64,000 nucleotides of DNA from Paenibacillus sp. 1011MAR3C5 (GCF_003591485.1 NZ_QZCF01000006.1:310001-374000), one strand, 5' to 3'; positions 24,779-33,182 are shown, counted from the first letter of the stretch. Notes: generated by a model from the sequence alone, not told the origin. Numbers and translations: made by a program.

Positions 24779-25438
24779 TTAAAGATAGTCCAAGGTATTA
24801 AAGATAAGGATTAATCCGACGATACACATGATCCAAGAGATTGCCGATCCTGAATGCTTGGAGATATAGGCTTGAAGCTTCTCTAGCGGCCTCTGCATCA
24901 CTCTTCCTAGTAAAACATGCAAGGCGAACACGACGAGCGGCGGCAAAACCATAATCACATTGTATCCTGCCAGCATCGGCAGCCATTGAAATATCGGCAA
25001 GTGATGGGTCGTCATCAACCCGATCGCAGCAAAATACGGAAAGGCTGTCCCTACCTCGATCAAAGATGTTGTGAACCCCAGCGCAATCATGGCCGCCATG
25101 CTTTTTGACTTTGGTCTGGGCACACTCTTCTTTTTGCTTTTCGGATAATAAAAGCTGGCTATGAACAATATGGCGCCTATGATGAACAATCCCCAGCTAA
25201 CCATCCGGTTTTCCAAAATGGTTGACACAGCCGGAAGCAAAGCATCGAGCCCCAGCATTAATGCAACGCCAACTGAAAAATAAAAGGCAGCCACTGTTGC
25301 CAAATAAATCATGAGGCGCGAGCTTAACCGTTCTTTTTCCGTAAGGAGCAAATAAACCGTCACGCCCAAGGCTGCTGGACTTAGCGTATCTAATATGGCC
25401 AAGCCGCCAACCGTAATCAGAAGCTCATTACTCATCAT
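24779..25438 (-). CDS. GAP/LysE-like polytopic membrane protein
   Basis: A 219-residue protein with six predicted membrane helices and the start GGAGGAGC-ATGATG. The opening GGLAILDTLSPAALGVTVYLLL and the middle IALGFTTSLIEVGTAFPYFAAIGLM correspond to the GAP (Sap) family within the LysE superfamily of small-molecule exporters. It overlaps the end of the MerR gene by 11 bp and is the last gene of a three-gene operon driven by a 19-bp-spacer promoter, so it is probably the MerR-induced efflux protein. The substrate is unknown. Confidence 0.8.
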   Translation of the reverse strand: MMSNELLITVGGLAILDTLSPAALGVTVYLLLTEKERLSSRLMIYLATVAAFYFSVGVALMLGLDALLPAVSTILENRMVSWGLFIIGAILFIASFYYPKSKKKSVPRPKSKSMAAMIALGFTTSLIEVGTAFPYFAAIGLMTTHHLPIFQWLPMLAGYNVIMVLPPLVVFALHVLLGRVMQRPLEKLQAYISKHSGSAISWIMCIVGLILIFNTLDYL

Positions 25439-26204
25439 GCTCCTCCCTTTTTACAGAATCCTCACTAGAGGTGGAGAGATAGACCTCGAAGGCTTTTTCC
25501 ATAAAGTCGAGAACCTCCTTTTCGATCGGATAAAGCCCGTGCTTCTCCGATTGCTTAGGAGACTTCCTGATGTCCCACAGTTCATTGACGAACTCATCTT
25601 TATCGCCGAATTGCTCCGCCTGCTTTTCTGCCATGCGCCGTATGATGTTCTGCACCTTCGATGAAGACGGATCATCCTTGACCAATCGTTTGATTTGGCC
25701 CAGCAGGGCAATCCACTCCAGCGAATCCGGGTCTTCTCCGTTCATCTTGGGGAGCTTGGCCCAGAGATCCTGTTCATTCACGTTCAATTGGCGCTCCTTT
25801 AAGGCTGGCAAGCCCTTCTGATGTTGATTCGACAGCTGGATCAGCTTCTGGATCGCCAGCGACTCATTCCCGCCCTCCACTGCAATTCCGTTAATCAGCT
25901 CACGGAGGGACAACTCCATGCTCCTTAGTCTCTTCTGCTCCTCAAGGATAAAGGACAGCTGGCTCTTCAACCCTGCCGACCAATCCCAGTCAGGGTCTGA
26001 CAGCATGTCTTTAATCTCTTGCAATTTATAGCCCATACGCTTGAAAAAATGAATATATTGCAGCTTCTTCAGCTCCTCCTCGGAATAAAGGCGATGTCCC
26101 CCCTCTGTCTTGGACGGGGCTGAAAGCAGACCGATCTGGTCGTAATAACGAAGTGTTCTAACTGTGATCTTTGTTTGTTTGGCGACATCCTTAATATGAA
26201 TCAA
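25428..26204 (-). CDS. MerR-family transcriptional regulator
   Basis: A 258-residue protein with a TTG start 8 nt after GGAGGTG. The N-terminal winged helix (HIKDVAKQTKITVRTLRYYDQIGLLSAPSKTEGGHRLYSEEEL) is diagnostic of MerR proteins, followed by the dimerisation coiled coil (~75-115) and a ~140-residue helical effector domain. There is no metal-binding cysteine cluster, so an organic ligand or stress signal is more likely. It is the middle gene of an operon with a 49-residue membrane protein and a LysE-superfamily protein, and probably acts on the promoter at 26473-26503. Confidence 0.88.
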   Translation of the reverse strand: MIHIKDVAKQTKITVRTLRYYDQIGLLSAPSKTEGGHRLYSEEELKKLQYIHFFKRMGYKLQEIKDMLSDPDWDWSAGLKSQLSFILEEQKRLRSMELSLRELINGIAVEGGNESLAIQKLIQLSNQHQKGLPALKERQLNVNEQDLWAKLPKMNGEDPDSLEWIALLGQIKRLVKDDPSSSKVQNIIRRMAEKQAEQFGDKDEFVNELWDIRKSPKQSEKHGLYPIEKEVLDFMEKAFEVYLSTSSEDSVKREEHDE

Positions 26205-26231
26205 GTATTCGACACCTCCGGCTGTAGAAAC

Positions 26232-26381
26232 CTAATTTTCCGTTTTGTTATCTATAGCATACTTAATCAGGTACCCTAAGCCTAATCCAATCAGCACGCC
26301 GGGGAGTGCCTGATCGAGCATAAGGCCGATCCCGGCACCAACAATGACGCAAGCATAAATGATAATGTCTCCCGATTTCAT
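26232..26381 (-). CDS. Small membrane protein, 49 residues, first gene of MerR operon
   Basis: The ATG at 26381 follows AAAGGAGATGA by about 6 nt. The product, MKSGDIIIYACVIVGAGIGL and onward to KYAIDNKTEN, has two hydrophobic segments with glycine-rich GAGIG and GLGLG turns, typical of a small two-helix membrane protein. It lies 27 bp upstream of the merR gene and downstream of the 19-bp-spacer promoter, so it is likely part of the MerR regulon and may assist the efflux protein. No family is recognised. Confidence 0.65.
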   Translation of the reverse strand: MKSGDIIIYACVIVGAGIGLMLDQALPGVLIGLGLGYLIKYAIDNKTEN

Positions 26382-26472
26382 GAAAATCATCTCCTTTACA
26401 TCTTCTAGCTGACCCCGCCCTTAAACGGTTATTCTTTGCGTGTTCAGTATGCGGCTATGATGCGTTGAGTTG

Positions 26473-26503
26473 ATTATACAAAATGACGCAACGTCACTTT
26501 CAA
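26473..26503 (-). promoter_or_regulatory. MerR-type promoter with 19-bp spacer and central dyad
   Basis: Read on the minus strand: TTGAAA (26503-26498), a 19-bp spacer, then TATAAT (26478-26473). The spacer contains the inverted repeat TGACG-TTG-CGTCA. A 19-bp spacer with a dyad between -35 and -10 is the classic layout on which MerR activators untwist DNA. Confidence 0.75.
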
Positions 26504-26536
26504 GGACTTTTTCAAAATTGAAGAATCACAAAAAAA

Positions 26537-26567
26537 CCTGCTACCCACAATTGGAGTGGATAGCAGG
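26537..26567 (-). terminator. Terminator of the pyridoxamine-oxidase-like gene
   Basis: CCTGCTACCCAC (26537-26548) pairs with GTGGATAGCAGG (26556-26567) with one mismatch. On the minus strand the stem is followed by TTTTTTTG. Confidence 0.8.
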
Positions 26568-26644
26568 CTTCTGGCGCGACGGGATATATGGAATCAGCTA
26601 TTGCTGAGCCGTATCGCCGCCGCCTGAATCTGACCAAGTGCCAG

Positions 26645-27133
26645 CTACTTCAACTGAACCGTCTCATTCAGCTTGCTGTCCCCTCCCGCTCCCGTCAGCT
26701 GATGCAGAAGCAGCTTCACCGACTTGATCACGCTGCCGCTCTCCCAATACTCAGCAGTCTCCGCATTCACCTTAATAAGGACGACATTCGGATCATCATA
26801 GGAAGCGTGAAGCAGCTTCTCATAGGCTTTATTCCAATATTCCTTCTTTTTCTGCAAGTCCTCAACACATTCGGCACTGCCCCTGATCGATACATAGGAT
26901 TGTCCCGCATACGAGACATTCACGCTAGGATTGTCCCGTATTTCATCGAATTTGCCCGTATCCTTCATTGTCACGAACCATAGATCTCCGTCAAACTCGA
27001 TTTCTTGTGTCTTCATGGGACGGGACACAAGCCCCTCGCTGGAGATCGTCGTCAGCATGGCCGTATCGATCCCTTTAATCAGTTCTCGAACCTTTTGAAT
27101 CGCCTGATCACGATCTGTCATTTCTTCTTTCAT
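26645..27133 (-). CDS. Pyridoxamine 5'-phosphate oxidase-like general stress protein
   Basis: A 162-residue protein; the start is placed at the second of two ATG codons (27133), 5 nt after AGAGGTGA, while the longer frame from 27226 lacks a ribosome site. The split-barrel flavin-binding fold is visible in AMLTTISSEGLVSRPMKTQEIEFDGDLWFVTMKDTGKFDEIRDNPSVNVSYA, as in the general stress protein 26 / YdaG group. The partner flavin (FMN or F420-like) and substrate are unknown. It is monocistronic. Confidence 0.82.
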   Translation of the reverse strand: MKEEMTDRDQAIQKVRELIKGIDTAMLTTISSEGLVSRPMKTQEIEFDGDLWFVTMKDTGKFDEIRDNPSVNVSYAGQSYVSIRGSAECVEDLQKKKEYWNKAYEKLLHASYDDPNVVLIKVNAETAEYWESGSVIKSVKLLLHQLTGAGGDSKLNETVQLK

Positions 27134-27209
27134 CATGGTCACCTCTGCTTTAGGATTCCTTGATTGCTTCTCTTCGATTCCAGATAGCGGCAAGCTTGAG
27201 TGGTATAAA

Positions 27210-27259
27210 AAAAACGACAAGACCACCGTCCCATAAGGGAAAATGCTCTTGCCGTTTTT
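27210..27259 (-). terminator. Terminator of the sigma/anti-sigma operon
   Basis: AAAAACGACAAGA (27210-27222) pairs with TCTTGCCGTTTTT (27247-27259) with one mismatch; on the minus strand it is followed by a run of eight T residues within the stem base. Confidence 0.7.
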
Positions 27260-27295
27260 GCACGTTATTAATGGAGGTACAATGTAATCTATGTC

Positions 27296-28138
27296 TTATT
27301 GTTGCGGAGACATGTTGTTGTAGATGCGTGTGGCATTCACTTTGCCCGTGCTGAGGTCCTCCGATGTATAACCGGATACGAAATTGCCGATTTTGAATTC
27401 CTTCCCCAGCAGCTCTTCGGATGGCTCGGCGGCAGTCGGGCCGGAGATGCCTAGCATCGTGTCAGGCGTTACCGTTACCCACAGATCGCCTACCTTAAAG
27501 CTCTTGCCGTCCGCGCTTACTTCTGTAATCTGTCCGTCAATGTTCACCATAGCTTTGCCCGTAATCGGCGGTGCGCTGGCTTCTTCCTTCGCCGGAGCCA
27601 TGTTGTTGTAGATGACGTCCGCCGTTACTTTGCCGCTGCTCACATCTTGGGAGGTAAAGCCCGAGACAACGTTGCCAACTTTGAATTCCTTCTGCAGCAG
27701 CTCTTCGGAAGGCGCTGTCGCCGTTGGCTCGTTGCTGCCCAGCTTGGTTTGATCTGTCACTTGAACCCAGAGATCTCCGACCTTGAAGCTTTTGCCGTCC
27801 GCGCTCACTTCTGTAATCACGCCATCGATATTAACAGCTACTTTGCCCGAGATTGGAGGCTGTGTAATCGTCGTTGGGGGCTGAGTTGGCAGATTAGGCG
27901 CCTGCTGATTCGTCGCAATCAGACTAACCGACAATACTGCACATGCTGCAATTCCAACCGTCCAACCTGTAATCGTTCTTTTTTTCGCTGTATTCATTCT
28001 AACCCGCTCCTTTTGATCGTTTCTAGTTGATGGTGTAGTTTTATCCATTTCGTTCATCAGCTTCCGGTACGTTGCTTCTTGAAAATCCTCGCTAGTTTTC
28101 ACACGGGACATTGCAGATTTATAAACTGATTTCTTCAT
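27296..28138 (-). CDS. Putative anti-sigma factor with two tandem extracellular repeats
   Basis: A 280-residue protein from the ATG at 28138 (GGAGG 7 nt upstream inside the sigma gene; 20-bp overlap). Residues 1-55 are charged and cytoplasmic, a membrane helix spans ~57-76, then a Pro/Thr linker and two nearly identical ~85-residue repeats (about 96-184 and 193-280), each with the core NIDG-ITEVSADGKSFKVGDLWV, resembling DUF5666-like beta barrels. There is no zinc-binding HxxxCxxC. Position after an ECF sigma factor and single-pass topology indicate an anti-sigma whose outer repeats sense an envelope signal or metal (inference). Confidence 0.72.
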   Translation of the reverse strand: MKKSVYKSAMSRVKTSEDFQEATYRKLMNEMDKTTPSTRNDQKERVRMNTAKKRTITGWTVGIAACAVLSVSLIATNQQAPNLPTQPPTTITQPPISGKVAVNIDGVITEVSADGKSFKVGDLWVQVTDQTKLGSNEPTATAPSEELLQKEFKVGNVVSGFTSQDVSSGKVTADVIYNNMAPAKEEASAPPITGKAMVNIDGQITEVSADGKSFKVGDLWVTVTPDTMLGISGPTAAEPSEELLGKEFKIGNFVSGYTSEDLSTGKVNATRIYNNMSPQQ

Positions 28139-28616
28139 CCTCCAGGCCTCCAATCTTTTCTTTTAAGATAAGGCGTCCTCTTGCAAGCCATGTTCCAACC
28201 GTTGCCGACTTGGTCCGCATAATAGCTGCAATTTCCTGGATAGAATATCCCTCATAATAGTGCAGATGAATCGGAATTCGATACTTCTTGTCCAAAGCCA
28301 GCACGGCCTGTAGAACCTCGTTTTCTTCCTTCGGGAGGTAGCTTAAGTGTTCGGGAACAGGATTCCTGCTTTTGAACCATCCGGTTTTCAGCATATTTTT
28401 GCTTTTATTAATGGTTGTTCGAATCAACCATGCTTTTTCGTGTTCACTGTTTTCAAAGACGGGGCGCTTCTGCAAGTAGGTCAGGAATACATCCTGCGCC
28501 ACTTCCTCCGCGTCCGCTATATTCTTCAAATACGTAAAAGCAATCTTGATCATGCTTTGCGAATATAGATCCAAGGCCCGCCGTACAGATTCATTGAGCT
28601 CATATGAATTGTACAC
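28119..28616 (-). CDS. ECF-type RNA polymerase sigma factor
   Basis: A 165-residue protein; the start is taken as the GTG at 28616 behind AAAGGAGGTG. Region 2 is seen as LDLYSQSMIKIAFTYLKNIADAEEVAQDVFLTYL ... KAWLIRTTINKSKNML and region 4 as VLALDKKYRIPIHLHYYEGYSIQEIAAIMRTKSATVGTWLARGRLIL, with the sigma-70 region 4 helix-turn-helix. It directs polymerase to an envelope- or stress-related regulon, is co-transcribed with its putative anti-sigma, and probably autoregulates through the promoter at 28715-28740. Confidence 0.92.
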   Translation of the reverse strand: MYNSYELNESVRRALDLYSQSMIKIAFTYLKNIADAEEVAQDVFLTYLQKRPVFENSEHEKAWLIRTTINKSKNMLKTGWFKSRNPVPEHLSYLPKEENEVLQAVLALDKKYRIPIHLHYYEGYSIQEIAAIMRTKSATVGTWLARGRLILKEKIGGLEDEEISL

Positions 28617-28714
28617 CTCAGCACCTCCTTTCACTTTTAATACAACTGAGGAGGCTTATATTTTTCATCGCGCCCAAACTTTTTTTAGCATCCGGCTATT
28701 TTTGACTAATTAAA

Positions 28715-28740
28715 CGCGGTATAAACGAAAAAAGGTTTCA
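28715..28740 (-). promoter_or_regulatory. Candidate ECF-type autoregulatory promoter
   Basis: Read on the minus strand: TGAAACCTTT (TGAAAC at 28740-28735), a 16-bp spacer, then CGCG/CGTT around 28718-28713. TGAAAC with a T-rich downstream extension is the usual -35 of ECF promoters. It lies about 100 bp upstream of the sigma gene. Confidence 0.45.
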
Positions 28741-28839
28741 GGGTTTATTTGAAAAAATCAATTGCCCATAGGTCCGGCATGAGCCGTATAGTGGAGAGAG
28801 AACGAACGTCTATTGGATTGACTAAAGGAGGTAATGAAG

Positions 28840-29081
28840 ATGCATGTTGTGGTTACGACGTACAGCGAGGGTTGGGTACGTGAATATAACGAGGAGTCTC
28901 GTCGGATTCAACAGATCTTCGGGCACATTCTTATGAGGCGCAACGATATGGAGAATTAAAAGAAAGCCTCGCTGTCCGTTTCCCGCAGAACATTGAGGCT
29001 TATATGAACGGCAAGGATGCCTTTGTGAAAGAATTGGAGAGAAAGGCGCTGAGGTGGTACGGCGTGAGCAAGAACGTATAA
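28840..29081 (+). pseudogene. GrpB-family protein, broken by internal deletion
   Basis: AAAGGAGGT precedes an ATG at 28840 whose frame (MHVVVTTYSEGWVREYNEES, then RRIQQIFGHI) is the typical GrpB N-terminus, but it stops at 28959. From about 28933 another frame runs to the TAA at 29081 and reads AQRYGELKESLAVRFPQNIE, then AYMNGKDAFVKELERKALRWYG, the typical GrpB C-terminus. The ~90-100 residues normally in between, including the conserved IHHIGSTSVPG region, are missing, and the two parts are out of frame. GrpB proteins belong to the nucleotidyltransferase superfamily. This is a deletion pseudogene with an intact ribosome site. Confidence 0.75.
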
Positions 29082-29131
29082 AACCTGAGCAGTTGAAGCC
29101 GGTAGAGATTCAAACAGTAGACTGCGACTCC

Positions 29132-29341
29132 TTACCAGCCCTCATACTCCACTACTGCAAGGAGCACCGCCGGGGAACCAGGCTGCGCACCTGTCTTGGC
29201 CATTTGGAACAGCTCTTCGTGGATCGGACCATACGGCGAACCACTCCCAGATATGAGAATAATGGAGTTATAATCCTTCAAGGCATCCCCAATCGTGGCG
29301 GGCAGTTGATCCGCGACTGCATCATGCGGCGCATACATCAA
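29132..29341 (-). pseudogene. Unidentified remnant, 69 codons
   Basis: A frame beginning TTG-ATG at 29341 encodes PHDAVADQLPATIGDALKDY and ISGSGSPYGPIHEELFQMAK with sensible composition, ending EYEGW. No ribosome site is present and it sits immediately downstream of a deleted GNAT gene. I take it as a fragment of an unknown gene, convergent with the GrpB pseudogene. Confidence 0.3.
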
Positions 29342-29359
29342 ATGAAGAGCTATGATTGC

Positions 29360-29663
29360 TCACCAGTGCTTCTCCATAGCTTCTTCACATAACGCAAAAC
29401 CGTTCCTTGCATAGAACTCGGTACTGTTGCTGCTAGGCCACAACACAAGAAACTCAACCGCTTGCTCTTTGGCCCATTGCTCCATTGCGCTATGAATCTC
29501 GGTGCCAATCCCCGCCACCGATCGCTCTCGTCAAAAACGAGCTGCACACAGTGTGAAACTCCTCATATCGGGCTCCGCTTTGCTTATCCTCTTCCGAGAA
29601 CTCCCACCGCATTCGAACAAGCTGATCGACGTCTTCTTGTCCAGCCAATCGCACAATCACCAT
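29360..29663 (-). pseudogene. GNAT acetyltransferase, broken by internal deletion
   Basis: The ATG at 29663 has GGAGGAAGCGGTGAT upstream and reads MVIVRLAGQEDVDQLVRMRW, then EFSEEDKQSG, a normal GNAT start. The frame stops in the middle after LTRAIGG. A second frame then reads GTEIHSAMEQWAKEQAVEF, LVLWPSSNSTEFYARNGF and CEEAMEKHW, the normal end of a GNAT protein (motifs A/B: Q/RxxGxG neighbourhood replaced, YxxxGF retained). About 50-60 residues including the acetyl-CoA loop are lost. It lies next to the GrpB deletion pseudogene. Confidence 0.72.
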
Positions 29664-29686
29664 ATCACCGCTTCCTCCGATCCATG

Positions 29687-32600
29687 CTACTTATTTCGAA
29701 CCTGAAAGGTTATCTTGGTTCCTTGACCTACGGCACTGCTAATATGCAGTCCGGTTCCAAAATGCCGCTTTAATCGCTGGTCCGTATTGATCAATCCGAC
29801 ACCTGTCCTGCCGTTCGCCGTCCTTTCGAATATAAGTTCCAATTGTGCTTCGGTCATTCCGACTCCATCGTCTTCAACGGTGATCTCCGCATGCGATTCA
29901 TGGACAGCAATCCTGATAACGATCTTGCCGCCTCGACTGCGCTTCATCACGCCATGCATGATCGCGTTCTCCACCAGAGGCTGGATTGACAGAAATGGAA
30001 CCTTCAATTCCTCGCAATCCTCCTCTATCTCCCACATCACCTGCAGCCTTTCATCGAATCGAACCTGTTCAATGTATAGATAGGAGTTCACCAGACTTAG
30101 CTCCTCCTCAATCGGAACAAGTCCATCCATATTGGTAAATCTAAATTTATTTCTCAAATAATTGCTAAACTCATCAAGCAAGGTACGCATCTTATCCAAA
30201 TTAATGTTACTTAAGGCCGTTACAGCGTTTAGTGCATTGAATAAAAAATGAGGCTGGATTTGCGCTTGTAGCCATGCCGCCTCCAATCGCTGCTGCTCCC
30301 GAACAAATCGTTTGATCGTAATTAAGGCCTCAATCCGCGACTTTAACTCTATCGCCTCCACAGGCTTGGTTACATAATCATTCGCCCCCGCCATAAAACC
30401 GCCGCGAATATCCTCCGGCTGGCTTCGTGCCGTGACGAGCAGAATGGGCAGCTCCGTAAGGGAGAATCGTCCGCGAAGGATTCGTGTCAGCTCGTAACCG
30501 GACATCTGCGGCATCATGATATCCGAGATGACCAGATCCCATTCCTTCTGATTCAGTACAGCCAACGCTTCTTTGCCGCTTGTAACCATCGTTGTGTCAT
30601 ATTCGTCCGGAGGCAGGATCGCTTCCAGCACTTGAAGATTGACAGGATCATCATCCACAATGAGCAGGCGCGGACGGTCGCGATTCCCCTCTATTACATG
30701 GGTTGGAGGCAGCGCAGTTGCTTTCTTCGAAGGAATTAATACGTCTTCCATCGGCAGCGATGGCCTATTGATCGGCTCCAATGAGCTAGCAGCCGCGACC
30801 TCATCCTTAGCGCTGAACTCGGCAAGCTCTAACGAAAAGGTAAAGGTGGAGCCTTCCCCTGCTACAGAGGACACATCCAACATTCCTCCATGAAGCTCAA
30901 CCAGTTGCTTGCAGATGCTTAAGCCTAAGCCAAAGCCGCCCTCAATCATGGTCTCGCCTCTACCCGCTTGCTCATAGGGACGGAAGAGACGCTTCAGCAT
31001 CTCTTCATCCATGCCGATTCCTGTATCCGTAATTCGGATATACGCTCTTCCGTTCTTGACGGCAGCCTGAATGACAATACTTCCTTCATTCGTATACTTC
31101 ACGGCATTATGCAGCAGATTGAAGATGATTTGAATGACCCTGTTTTCGTCTGCATAGACAGGAGGGAAATCTACCGGTATTCCATTCGTGATGTTAATCG
31201 GCTTCACCTCTGCATTATAGTGCAGCATATCCAGCACGCCGGTTACGATAGACTGAATGGAGACGGATGTCTTCTGCAGTCGCGGATTGCCCTCGCGCAA
31301 GCTCATCACATCTACCAAATCATTCAGGATCAATGTAAGCCTGCGCCCTACAGTCAGCACCGTTTCCAGTTCCTTCACACTCCGGGCCTGCATCAAATGC
31401 CGTTCCCTGTTCAAGACAGTCTGAGACATGTTCAGAATGCTGTGGAGCGGATTGCGAAACTCATGCGAGGTGTTGGCCAGGAATTGATCCTTGTGGTCAT
31501 TCATTCGCTGCAAGGTTGATGCTATTTCTTTTGTATGAGCATGCATACTGAAGTACTGCTTAAACCAGACAGAAGCCAGGCATCCCATCGCAAAGATCTG
31601 ATCGAACGGATAGTATACCAGACTAAGGCCGCTATCCCGCCAAAATAACGACCATGCAAAATGATGCACCAGCATAAGAAAGGAAACAAGCAGCAGCAAG
31701 TTGCTCCCAATATCCTTCACAACGGTTTTGAAGATGGCCATGATCGTAATGATAATGGCTATAGCTCCACCTAGCATATAAACCGGGAACAGCTGAATAA
31801 TCTGATCGGGCTGCAAGAACAACGTAATGCCGGCAGACCCTAAAATCATGGCCATCACGAAGGGGTACATACGGCGCCAATACCGAATCTCGCGATGATT
31901 CGTGCATTGCAGCAAAGCATAGATGCCCAGCATTAAGGCACAATTCGCCAGCCGGAAATCCCAGGTGGTGCCGATATAAAACAATTGGTGAAATAGCTTC
32001 TCGTCGTTACTTAGCAAATTGGCAAATGAGATACATAAGGTCAGCAAAGAGAAGTAAAGGAGCTTCTTCTCCTTATTGCCGAGTAAAAATAAGATAAACG
32101 CGTAGGCCGAATGCATGAGAAAGATCACAGTGACCAGAAGCTGCATGGAAACAGAGATTTTCATCTCCTTGGCGATTGCTTCCTCCGAGCCAAATTTAAT
32201 CGACCGCGCAATGCCACTATTGCGGCTGTCTACATAATTAGCCGCTTGAATGATAAGCTCGATGACACCATTCTCATCGGCTGTAAACGTCGTGGAGTAA
32301 GGAAGATTTTTCGCTATATAATCATGCTCCGCGTCAGCAATACGTCCCGTTCCGGCCAGAAGTCTACCGTTGACATATAACTCGGATGAAGTTCGCACGC
32401 TCGGCACTCGAACACTGTAGTTCTGGTCCTTCGCAGGGTCTACGTAAAGAAGCAGACGATAAGAGCCATAGCCGTATGGAGTCGGGCGCTCCGCATTCAG
32501 CGCGTTGTTCCATCCTCCCGGGACTTGAAGGAGCGCCGGATCACGCTCTCCTGTTGCTTGCTGCCGGTTGCCATTCATCAACCATTGCGAGGGATAGAAT

Positions 32601-32809
32601 TCCCATACCCCATCAAGCAAGAGAATGTCTCCATTCTCTGCATGCCAATCACGCAAGTCCAACTGCCCATTTTGAATGGATACCTGTTTTTGCAGATGGA
32701 ACCACTCCATCCATAACAGCCGTAAGCCGGATGCAGCAGCTAGTACTACCAGCAGTATGATCATAATACGTGCTTTCTTAAATGGGTATCTTAATGAATC
32801 ATGTGGCAA
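29687..32809 (-). CDS. Hybrid sensor histidine kinase, 7TMR-DISM input, receiver and second LytS-type kinase module
   Basis: A 1040-residue protein. In order: an N-terminal membrane helix (~14-30), an extracellular jelly-roll sensor (~40-205, 7TMR-DISMED2-like), seven membrane helices (~210-410), HisKA with His449 (NTSHEFRNPLHSI), HATPase (NRVIQIIFNLLHNAVKYT, GFGLGLSICKQL), receiver with Asp763 (LVISDIMMPQMSGYEL), then a LytS/YesM-like kinase with His854 (QIQPHFLFNALNAV) and a second HATPase (PLVENAIMHG, GVGLINTDQRL). Two kinase cores in one chain suggest an internal phosphorelay. It is monocistronic with no adjacent response regulator; the outer domain suggests a carbohydrate or small-molecule ligand. 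The start lacks a well-spaced ribosome site. Confidence 0.88.
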   Translation of the reverse strand: MPHDSLRYPFKKARIMIILLVVLAAASGLRLLWMEWFHLQKQVSIQNGQLDLRDWHAENGDILLLDGVWEFYPSQWLMNGNRQQATGERDPALLQVPGGWNNALNAERPTPYGYGSYRLLLYVDPAKDQNYSVRVPSVRTSSELYVNGRLLAGTGRIADAEHDYIAKNLPYSTTFTADENGVIELIIQAANYVDSRNSGIARSIKFGSEEAIAKEMKISVSMQLLVTVIFLMHSAYAFILFLLGNKEKKLLYFSLLTLCISFANLLSNDEKLFHQLFYIGTTWDFRLANCALMLGIYALLQCTNHREIRYWRRMYPFVMAMILGSAGITLFLQPDQIIQLFPVYMLGGAIAIIITIMAIFKTVVKDIGSNLLLLVSFLMLVHHFAWSLFWRDSGLSLVYYPFDQIFAMGCLASVWFKQYFSMHAHTKEIASTLQRMNDHKDQFLANTSHEFRNPLHSILNMSQTVLNRERHLMQARSVKELETVLTVGRRLTLILNDLVDVMSLREGNPRLQKTSVSIQSIVTGVLDMLHYNAEVKPINITNGIPVDFPPVYADENRVIQIIFNLLHNAVKYTNEGSIVIQAAVKNGRAYIRITDTGIGMDEEMLKRLFRPYEQAGRGETMIEGGFGLGLSICKQLVELHGGMLDVSSVAGEGSTFTFSLELAEFSAKDEVAAASSLEPINRPSLPMEDVLIPSKKATALPPTHVIEGNRDRPRLLIVDDDPVNLQVLEAILPPDEYDTTMVTSGKEALAVLNQKEWDLVISDIMMPQMSGYELTRILRGRFSLTELPILLVTARSQPEDIRGGFMAGANDYVTKPVEAIELKSRIEALITIKRFVREQQRLEAAWLQAQIQPHFLFNALNAVTALSNINLDKMRTLLDEFSNYLRNKFRFTNMDGLVPIEEELSLVNSYLYIEQVRFDERLQVMWEIEEDCEELKVPFLSIQPLVENAIMHGVMKRSRGGKIVIRIAVHESHAEITVEDDGVGMTEAQLELIFERTANGRTGVGLINTDQRLKRHFGTGLHISSAVGQGTKITFQVRNK

Positions 32810-33182
32810 GAAGTCTTCTCTCCTAGTCCTATTCTTCTAAGACATTCATATAAAGGCTAACATTATGTCTATTATACGATATAAACTTAACAGATGTTGG
32901 GTATTCAACAGAAACAAAAAAAGAATGGTGAACGGAAATCCGTTCATTCATTCTTCCATGATGGTGTAGCTTTTCCATCAATTTATCCGAAAGTTTGGTT
33001 TAAATCGTTTTGTAACCTTGTTCTATTTCTAAATAGAAGCCTATACTAGGGTTAATTTTACAAGAAGGTGTGTGATTTATATGACAGTCCTTACATCCGC
33101 GATGTCCATTCATAAGGTGCGGAAGGGATAATTTCAACCAATCCCCATCCGTCCTACATTCAGATAACGGAGGGAAAACAAT
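32810..33182. other. Intergenic region without a convincing gene (373 bp)
   Basis: A hairpin TGAACGG-AAAT-CCGTTCA (32929-32946) with outer GAATG/CATTC pairing is followed on the minus strand by TTTTTTTG, so it would stop leftward transcription just before the kinase gene. A 16-codon frame at 33081 behind GAAGGTG is too short to support. The promoters of both flanking genes must lie here. Confidence 0.45.

Noticed and set aside
33081..33131. 16-codon frame upstream of the methyltransferase gene
   Set aside because: Weak GAAGGTG at a long distance and too short to judge.
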